Source: Nitrospira sp. (GTDB taxonomy: Bacteria; Nitrospirota; Nitrospiria; Nitrospirales; Nitrospiraceae). Taken from it: a stretch of 7,868 nt of DNA. A program made the translations under genes and the position numbers. Each line of letters opens with the position of its first letter. Position 1 is the stretch's first letter. The DNA is taken from positions 2,765-10,632 of the forward strand of contig JABMDE010000082.1 in the NCBI GenBank assembly GCA_015904055.1. The letters run 5' to 3'. The notes beneath the pieces were generated by a model, which was not told the origin of the DNA, did not search any database, and saw nothing but the letters and a program-made list of their open reading frames with translations. This document shows positions 1 to 3,986 of this stretch, piece by piece.

Positions 1-321
1 GATGAGGCCGCGTTCTCCATTGAGATCCCCAAGGTGGCGATAGACCTCATACTTCGTCGGATCACACTTGAGTACCTTCTTGTAGGTTGCGATCGCCTTG
101 ACCGTGGCCCCTTCTGCCTTGAAGAGTTTCGCAGCCTGAAAAAATGCAGCGCTCGCTTCTGATACCGCATTTCGTTTCAAATACAGATCCCCGATGGAAT
201 TAGGGATACTGCCGTCGTTCGGAGCTTCCGCAGCCAGCTTTTTCCATTCGGCAATCGCCTCCGTAATCTGGCCTTTTGAAGCCAGCAGCTGAGCCTGTTG
301 AAGCACCTTGCTACGATCCAT
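1..321 (-). CDS. TPR-repeat protein, N-terminal part (runs off left edge)
   Basis: Reading the minus strand from an ATG at 319-321 gives 107 open codons that continue past the left edge, so the C-terminus is missing. The protein starts MDRSKVLQQAQLLASKGQI and is made of helical tetratricopeptide-like units: about residues 4-38 (AEWKKLAAEAPND), 39-73 (SIGDLYLKRNAVSEASAAFF) and 74 onward (AIATYKKVLKCDPTKYEVY, then HLGDL). The pattern of small residues with Leu/Tyr/Ala and a closing Asp/Asn-Pro type turn is typical of TPRs, which act as protein-binding scaffolds. No signal peptide or membrane segment is seen, so this part is probably cytoplasmic. A purine-rich AGAGGGA lies 12 nt upstream of the ATG, a rather long spacing. 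It follows the cold-shock gene in the same direction, separated by a probable terminator. Its specific function is unknown. Confidence 0.85.
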   Translation of the reverse strand, partial: MDRSKVLQQAQLLASKGQITEAIAEWKKLAAEAPNDGSIPNSIGDLYLKRNAVSEASAAFFQAAKLFKAEGATVKAIATYKKVLKCDPTKYEVYRHLGDLNGERGLI

Positions 322-424
322 GGGCAAGACAAGTCCCTCTTACCAAGAATAGGCAAACGCTAACAGTATCAAGAGGTTTTGTCGAGAAAATGGAGGAATT
401 ATGGCGGCAGTCTATTACAACACG
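322..424 (-). other. Spacer upstream of the TPR gene
   Basis: This short spacer lies between the terminator hairpin and the TPR gene start. Reading the minus strand, the best promoter-like match is TTGATA (367-372) followed after only 15 nt by TATTCT (346-351). The spacing is suboptimal, so this is weak support. The alternative is low-level read-through from the cold-shock gene. No conserved gene is evident. Confidence 0.25.
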
Positions 425-457
425 ATGGGCCTGTCCTCCAAGAGAAGACAGGCCCAT
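425..457 (-). terminator. Probable terminator of the cold-shock gene
   Basis: A perfect 11-bp inverted repeat, ATGGGCCTGTC (425-435) with GACAGGCCCAT (447-457), encloses an 11-nt loop. It begins 28 nt after the cold-shock stop codon. In the direction of that gene the stem is followed by CGTGTTGTAATAG, which is only modestly T-rich, so the U-tract is imperfect. The stem is GC-rich, and its position in a convergence-free spacer fits an intrinsic terminator or a 3'-end stabilising hairpin. No gene on the plus strand would use it. Confidence 0.6.
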
Positions 458-484
458 TCACCGAAATAGCACGCTGGTACCTAT

Positions 485-703
485 TTAGGAAGCAGCGATG
501 GCTGATTTCAACACATTGGCGGCTTGAGGGCCTTTAGCTCCCTGCACAATTTCGAACTCAACATTTTCACCTTCTTTTAAAGTCTTGAACCCATCCCCCT
601 GTAATGCGGAATAGTGGACAAAGACATCTTCGCCGCTATCAAGACGAATAAACCCAAACCCTTTCCGATCATTGAACCACTTCACTGTTCCCTTTGTCTT
701 CAC
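485..703 (-). CDS. cspA: Cold-shock domain protein (CspA family)
   Basis: This is a 72-residue single-domain cold-shock protein, the usual length for the family. The sequence [19 protein letters not shown] carries the nucleic-acid-binding RNP1 motif (KGFGFI, residues 14-19) and is followed by RNP2 (VFVH, 27-30). Exposed aromatics W9, F10, F16, F18, F28 and H30 form the single-stranded RNA/DNA binding face. Family members act as RNA chaperones in the cytoplasm, melting mRNA structure at low temperature or constitutively. The start codon is GTG (701-703), fixed by an almost perfect Shine-Dalgarno just upstream. The gene is monocistronic, diverges from lptF and ends 28 nt before a strong hairpin. 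A candidate promoter about 170 nt upstream would give it a long leader, as in classical cold-inducible csp genes. Cold-inducible versus constitutive expression cannot be told from the protein. Confidence 0.95.
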   Translation of the reverse strand: MKTKGTVKWFNDRKGFGFIRLDSGEDVFVHYSALQGDGFKTLKEGENVEFEIVQGAKGPQAANVLKSAIAAS

Positions 704-864
704 AACACTCCTCCTTTCCTAATGGCCATGAGCAACAAGCCCCTAGCCACGAAACCGCGGTTGAGACACGACTAGGTAATAGAAGTCGAACCTGGCGGGT
801 AGAACCGACGGGCACCTGCACAAGTGTTGCATCGCTCACGGGACCCATCATGTGGAGGAAAACC
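704..864 (-). promoter_or_regulatory. Putative long 5' leader of the cold-shock gene
   Basis: If the candidate promoter at 871-899 is used, transcription would start near 864 and leave about 160 untranslated bases before the GTG. Leaders of this length are known for CspA-type genes, where temperature-dependent folding controls stability and translation. No specific cold-box sequence was identified here, so the call rests on length and gene identity only. No open frame in this stretch looks like a protein. Confidence 0.3.
709..716 (-). promoter_or_regulatory. Strong Shine-Dalgarno fixing the GTG start of csp
   Basis: On the minus strand the sequence AAGGAGGA lies 5 nt before the GTG at 701-703, nearly the full anti-Shine-Dalgarno complement. 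It supports the non-ATG start, since no ATG occurs near the conserved N-terminus. Confidence 0.85.
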
Positions 865-870
865 GCGCTG

Positions 871-899
871 CATGTACCATAGCGCCCATACCCTGTCAA
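871..899 (-). promoter_or_regulatory. Candidate promoter for the cold-shock gene
   Basis: On the minus strand a perfect TTGACA (894-899) is followed after 17 nt by TACATG (871-876). The TACATG is directly preceded by TGG, an extended -10 (TGn) element. The -10 matches consensus at only 3 of 6 positions, which the TGn and the perfect -35 could offset. Orientation and location fit expression of the csp gene. Confidence 0.4.
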
Positions 900-933
900 G
901 CGATTCTTTTGCAAACAAGATTCGTGCGCGAGG

Positions 934-962
934 TTTACAAGCAGACAGGACTCCCCTATAGT
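934..962 (+). promoter_or_regulatory. Sigma70-type promoter of lptFG
   Basis: TTTACA (934-939) and TATAGT (957-962) are separated by exactly 17 nt, and each matches its consensus at five of six positions. The predicted transcription start is about 968-970, roughly 20 nt before the GTG at 991. Because the -10 box overlaps the GTG at 961, that upstream codon cannot be the start if this promoter is used. Confidence 0.65.
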
Positions 963-990
963 GTTCCTGTCACCGCCACCTAAGAGCCCT

Positions 991-2082
991 GTGATCCTAC
1001 GAACTCTGCTTGATCGCTACATTTTCACCGAACTACTCTCCCCGTTCGGCCTGAGCCTTGGTGCGCTCTGTTTTGTCATGTTGACGAGGGAATTGCTGCG
1101 TCTCGTCGAATTACTGGTGTCAAAGGGCGTCGGCTTATGGTCGGTCTTGAAAGTGATCGCCATGCTGTTGCCATCCGGCTTGGTATTGACCCTTCCAATC
1201 GCCGGACTCATCGCATCCATTACGGCCTTCGGCCGGTTATCCTACGATAAAGAACTCGTGGCGATGCGGGCCGCAGGACTGAGTCTCTTCCGCCTGTCTC
1301 AACCGGTCTTCCTCTTCGCCCTGACTGTCTTCAGCCTTACCCTCATCCTCTCCCAGTGGGGACAACCTTGGAGCTCATTAAATCTCAAGAAAGTTGCGCT
1401 CAATTTGCTGAAGGATCAGCTCGTTCTCGCGCTCGAGCGCGGCACCTTTAACGAGCCCATTCCGCATATGGTGATTTATGTGCCGGATACCGTCGACGGT
1501 CGACCTACGAAAGGTATTTTTGTATCGGATGAGCGGACTGCCAAGGAACCGCGCATCATCGTGGCAGAGGACTACCAAGTGTTCATGGATCAGGCGAACA
1601 ACCAGGTCGCCCTGCGCCTCGTCAATGGCGTCATCCATACCCGTCCGGATCAGGTCGATCAATACCGTCTTGTGTCCTTTGCGAGCTACGATATCAAATT
1701 GAGCTTGAACCAGAGCAGCTACGCAGCCGCCGAAGAACGGCCGACCTACGAACAGATTATGGCGATGATCCGGCAAGGCGGGGAAAAAGACTCGACCGGC
1801 CTGCGTCGCTTGATGGAATACTATAAAGATCTCGCCTTTCCAACCGCTTCGCTGGTGTTCTGCCTTTTAGGCGTACCCGTTGGGATTGTCTCCAAACGAT
1901 CGGGGCGTGTCGGTGGATTCGCCGTCGGCGTGCTCATCATTATCCTGTTCTATGTCTTGAATGTCGCCTGTGACTTTCTGGTGACAACCATGCTCATTAG
2001 CCCCTTCCTCGGAGCCTGGATGCCCAACATCGTGTTCATTGTTGCGACGATCATCCTCTTCACTAAAATGAGTCGCCAATAG
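991..2082 (+). CDS. lptF: LPS export permease LptF (YjgP/YjgQ family)
   Basis: This is an inner-membrane permease subunit of the LptB2FG ABC transporter, which extracts lipopolysaccharide from the inner membrane and passes it to the LptC-LptA bridge. With the GTG start at 991 the protein has 363 residues, the family length. It shows one N-terminal membrane helix (about 15-35), two more (about 55-80 and 104-122), a periplasmic beta-jellyroll-type region (about 125-265), and three C-terminal helices (about 281-300, 309-330, 338-358). The cytoplasmic loop KELVAMRAAGLSLFRL (87-102) is the coupling region that contacts LptB. The frame is open from a GTG at 961, but the extra ten residues (FLSPPPKSP) look non-native and that GTG lies inside the promoter -10 box. 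The Shine-Dalgarno before 991 is weak (TAAGAG, 981-986). lptG follows after 3 nt. LptF versus LptG is assigned mainly from gene order, since the paralogues are similar. Confidence 0.9.
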   Translation: MILRTLLDRYIFTELLSPFGLSLGALCFVMLTRELLRLVELLVSKGVGLWSVLKVIAMLLPSGLVLTLPIAGLIASITAFGRLSYDKELVAMRAAGLSLFRLSQPVFLFALTVFSLTLILSQWGQPWSSLNLKKVALNLLKDQLVLALERGTFNEPIPHMVIYVPDTVDGRPTKGIFVSDERTAKEPRIIVAEDYQVFMDQANNQVALRLVNGVIHTRPDQVDQYRLVSFASYDIKLSLNQSSYAAAEERPTYEQIMAMIRQGGEKDSTGLRRLMEYYKDLAFPTASLVFCLLGVPVGIVSKRSGRVGGFAVGVLIIILFYVLNVACDFLVTTMLISPFLGAWMPNIVFIVATIILFTKMSRQ

Positions 2083-2085
2083 CCC

Positions 2086-3177
2086 ATGACCATTCTCTTC
2101 CGCTATATCCTGCGCGAATACGTCAAGATCTTCCTGATGTGCTTTGCAGGCTTGATCACTATTTATATGGTGATCGACTTTTTCGAAAAGGTCCGTCGGT
2201 TTCTTCGCTACGATTCTGGCGTGCTTCCGATGCTCGCCTACTTCGCACTCAAAATTCCTGCCATCTCGTTTCAAGTCGTGCCCTTCGCCATTCTCGTGGC
2301 CACGCTCCTGACACTGGGCTTGCTCTCTCGCAGCAATGAAATCACCGCCCTGCGTAGCTGCGGCATCAGCCTGCTCTGGGTCACGTCACCGTTTCTCTTA
2401 TTTGCCGGCGGGCTCGCTGTGGTGCTCCTGGCATTCAGCTCGGCGATCATTCCTCTTGCATCAGAAAAAGCTGAAGAAATCCGGCTCATCCAGATCGAAA
2501 AAAAACCGGTTCCATTGACCGTCCAGACTCCTCAGCCATGGGCCCGCATCGGCGCAGATGCTCTGATACGCGTCAGTACGATTGATGTCGGAGGAAAAAC
2601 GCTTCGTGGCGTGCGTCTGTTCTATTTTGATCAGGCCTTTCATCTGAACCAAGTCGTCGAGGCGACAGAAGCCCAGTATGCGGCCTCCGGTTGGGTACTG
2701 CTGAATGGGAACCGCCGGCAGTTTGCGCCTGACCACACCGTAGACCTGACCCACTTTACCGACCAGCCGTCGGACATCCCCCTGATCCCGGACGACTTCT
2801 CCACATCGCTCACTGGCAATTCCGAAACCATGACGTTTCGAGAAATTCGAAACTACATTGGACGGTTTCAACACAAAAAGGTGTCCTTTTCCAGGCTGCT
2901 GACTGATTATTACGGCCGGATCGCGTTTCCATTCGTGACGATCATCATGGTGCTGGTCGGCATTGCTCTGGGGTTACGACGAAGCGGAATCCGCGGTGGA
3001 AGCATGGCCATGGGGATCGGACAAGCGTTCATCGTCGGATTCTGCTACTGGACGACCCATTCCATCGCAATTGCGCTGGGCCGTGGAGGAGCATTGACAC
3101 CCCTGCTTGCCGGCTGGATGGCCAATATCCTCTTTGCCAGCTTTGGGCTCTACCTCTTGCTTAAAGTCCGCCATTGA
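2086..3177 (+). CDS. lptG: LPS export permease LptG (YjgP/YjgQ family)
   Basis: This is the second permease half of LptB2FG, the partner of LptF in LPS extraction from the inner membrane. The 363-residue protein has the same plan: a membrane helix at about 12-33, helices at about 54-78 and 97-122, a periplasmic jellyroll-type region (about 125-265), and three C-terminal helices from about 276. The loop NEITALRSCGISLLWV is the coupling-helix region for LptB. The short FRRSG-like turn in the last third (LGLRRSGIRGGSMAMG) matches LGVPVGIVSKRSGRVGG in LptF, showing common ancestry. The ATG lies 3 nt after the lptF stop with no clear Shine-Dalgarno, so translation is probably coupled. No lptB, lptC or lptA is present in the window; these are often encoded elsewhere. 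Confidence 0.9.
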   Translation: MTILFRYILREYVKIFLMCFAGLITIYMVIDFFEKVRRFLRYDSGVLPMLAYFALKIPAISFQVVPFAILVATLLTLGLLSRSNEITALRSCGISLLWVTSPFLLFAGGLAVVLLAFSSAIIPLASEKAEEIRLIQIEKKPVPLTVQTPQPWARIGADALIRVSTIDVGGKTLRGVRLFYFDQAFHLNQVVEATEAQYAASGWVLLNGNRRQFAPDHTVDLTHFTDQPSDIPLIPDDFSTSLTGNSETMTFREIRNYIGRFQHKKVSFSRLLTDYYGRIAFPFVTIIMVLVGIALGLRRSGIRGGSMAMGIGQAFIVGFCYWTTHSIAIALGRGGALTPLLAGWMANILFASFGLYLLLKVRH

Positions 3178-3272
3178 AAAACCTCTAGAAAAACCCCTAC
3201 TCACCAGTTGACTGCTTTCCCTTCTTCCGGTAAGTAAGGAGGGCCTCTGGGCTGTACGAAGGAGACTACGGT
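3178..3272 (+). promoter_or_regulatory. lptG-fabF spacer with weak promoter candidate and hairpin
   Basis: A possible promoter is TTGACT (3208-3213), 17 nt, TAAGTA (3231-3236); its -10 is poor. An imperfect hairpin overlaps it: CCCTTCTT (3219-3226) with AAGGAGGG (3236-3243), containing one G-U pair and no following T-tract, so it is not a good terminator. A strong Shine-Dalgarno GAAGGAG (3258-3264) lies 8 nt before the fabF ATG. Confidence 0.3.
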
Positions 3273-3533
3273 ATGGATTCACGCGTCGTTATTACCGGTC
3301 TTGGAGTGGTGTCTTCCATTGGAATCGGTGTCAGCGAATTCTGGAAGACGGCCCTCGCCGGACGCTCAGGCGTTTCTGCCATCCCCTCGCTCGATCCGTT
3401 TCCTTTGAAGGAGTACCGATCCCAGGTCGCCGGGCAAGTCCATAATTTTTCTCCTGAACAATATCTCCCGACAAGCCAAAGCAACCGTGTCGATCGCTAC
3501 GCCCAATTCGCCCTGGTGGCCACAAAGGAAGCC
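3273..3533 (+). pseudogene. fabF: Beta-ketoacyl-ACP synthase II (FabF) N-terminal fragment, truncated
   Basis: The first 87 codons encode a clear ketosynthase N-terminus: MDSRVVITGLGVVSSIGIG, then FWKTALAGRSGVSAI and finally RVDRYAQFALVATKEA. In FabF this is the start of the thiolase fold that elongates acyl-ACP with malonyl-ACP in fatty acid synthesis. Homology stops at Ala87. The downstream codons are simply the antisense of a response-regulator gene, then a spacer, then the end of cheA, staying open to 4343 by chance. A complete FabF has about 410 residues, and the catalytic Cys and the two active-site His lie in the missing part, so the product cannot be active. A good Shine-Dalgarno and ATG show that the 5' end is intact. 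This is either a gene broken by rearrangement or the edge of a mis-assembly. A FabF-like ketosynthase of a secondary pathway is also possible from so short a piece. Confidence 0.8.
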
Positions 3534-3535
3534 CC
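3531..3535. other. Rearrangement or mis-assembly junction between fabF and receiver fragments
   Basis: FabF homology on the plus strand ends at codon 87 (3531-3533). Receiver homology on the minus strand ends at the Gly of MPDKSG (3533-3535). The two breaks coincide within about 5 bases, GCCCC, which may be shared microhomology. No terminal repeats, insertion sequence or tRNA lie beside it. Both genes lose their 3' portions here. Confidence 0.75.
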
Positions 3536-3712
3536 GCTCTTATCGGGCATGATCACATCGGACACAACCATATCCAGCCGGTCTTTTGCTAAACACGCAA
3601 TGGCTTCCTCGCCGTTTGCGGCAAGAGTCACACCCATCCCGGCTTCAGTCAAAAGCCGTTCTGCGACTTTTCGGACTGCAATACTATCGTCTGCGACTAA
3701 CACCTTAGGCAT
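3533..3712 (-). pseudogene. CheY-like response regulator, N-terminal fragment, truncated
   Basis: About 60 codons of a receiver domain are readable from an ATG at 3710-3712: MPKVLVADDSIAVRKVAERL, an acidic pair at D8/D9, and the phosphoacceptor D52 in SDVIMPDKSG. Homology then ends, and the remaining codons to 3497 are antisense of fabF. The conserved Thr/Ser and Lys needed for a working receiver, and any output domain, are absent. A Shine-Dalgarno AGAAGGG (3720-3726) with 7-nt spacing supports the start. The gene lies 274 nt downstream of cheA in the same direction, so in an intact chromosome it would be a natural phosphate acceptor of that kinase. The full gene may have been a single-domain CheY-like protein or one with an output domain; the fragment cannot tell. 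Confidence 0.8.
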
Positions 3713-3986
3713 ATCGACACCCTTCTATCTTTCCTCTTGCACCTTGCACATGGTTACCCCTGTAGCGTTGCCCCCCAATACCATTCTCATCCCAGAACGT
3801 GGATGTGTGGTGAAAGAGGCACGCCGGAGTCGCTATCCATTCCAGAAACCCGTTCACCCAGACAACGCAAGTACATCCAGACTCTTTGATGTCAAAGAGT
3901 ATCTATTGACGCGTATCTACCCGCCTCATCCCCCATATTCTGCAACGGCCCTTGTTTCGTCAATTGATACAAGCATTTCCCCCGGG
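3713..3986 (-). other. Spacer between cheA and the response-regulator fragment
   Basis: No gene is recognised in these 274 bases. On the minus strand a weak promoter-like pair is TTGACG (3958-3963), 17 nt, GAATAT (3935-3940), with a poor -10. A near-perfect palindrome lies at 3881-3900 and is listed separately. The length suggests that the response regulator could have had its own promoter rather than relying only on read-through from cheA. Confidence 0.3.
3881..3900. repeat. 20-bp palindrome in the cheA-regulator spacer
   Basis: ACTCTTTGA and TCAAAGAGT form a perfect 9-bp inverted repeat around a TG centre. The symmetry fits a dimeric regulator's operator or a short RNA hairpin with an 8-bp stem and 4-nt loop. 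On the minus strand it contains TTGACA, but no good -10 follows. It lies about 170 nt upstream of the response-regulator start. Confidence 0.5.

Noticed and set aside
669..914. 81-residue open frame on the minus strand upstream of csp
   Set aside because: It overlaps the csp start in another frame and has no recognisable domain. The csp Shine-Dalgarno and promoter candidate explain this region better.
961..990. GTG at 961 as the lptF start (373-residue form)
   Set aside because: The codon lies in the -10 box of the best promoter, and the extra residues do not look like a family N-terminus.
1867..2274. 135-residue open frame on the minus strand
   Set aside because: It lies antisense across the ends of lptF and lptG. 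The composition (many Asp/Glu/His) is what antisense of membrane-protein codons gives, and no family is recognised.
3219..3243. Hairpin after lptG as an intrinsic terminator
   Set aside because: The stem is only 8 bp with a G-U pair and is followed by no T-tract.
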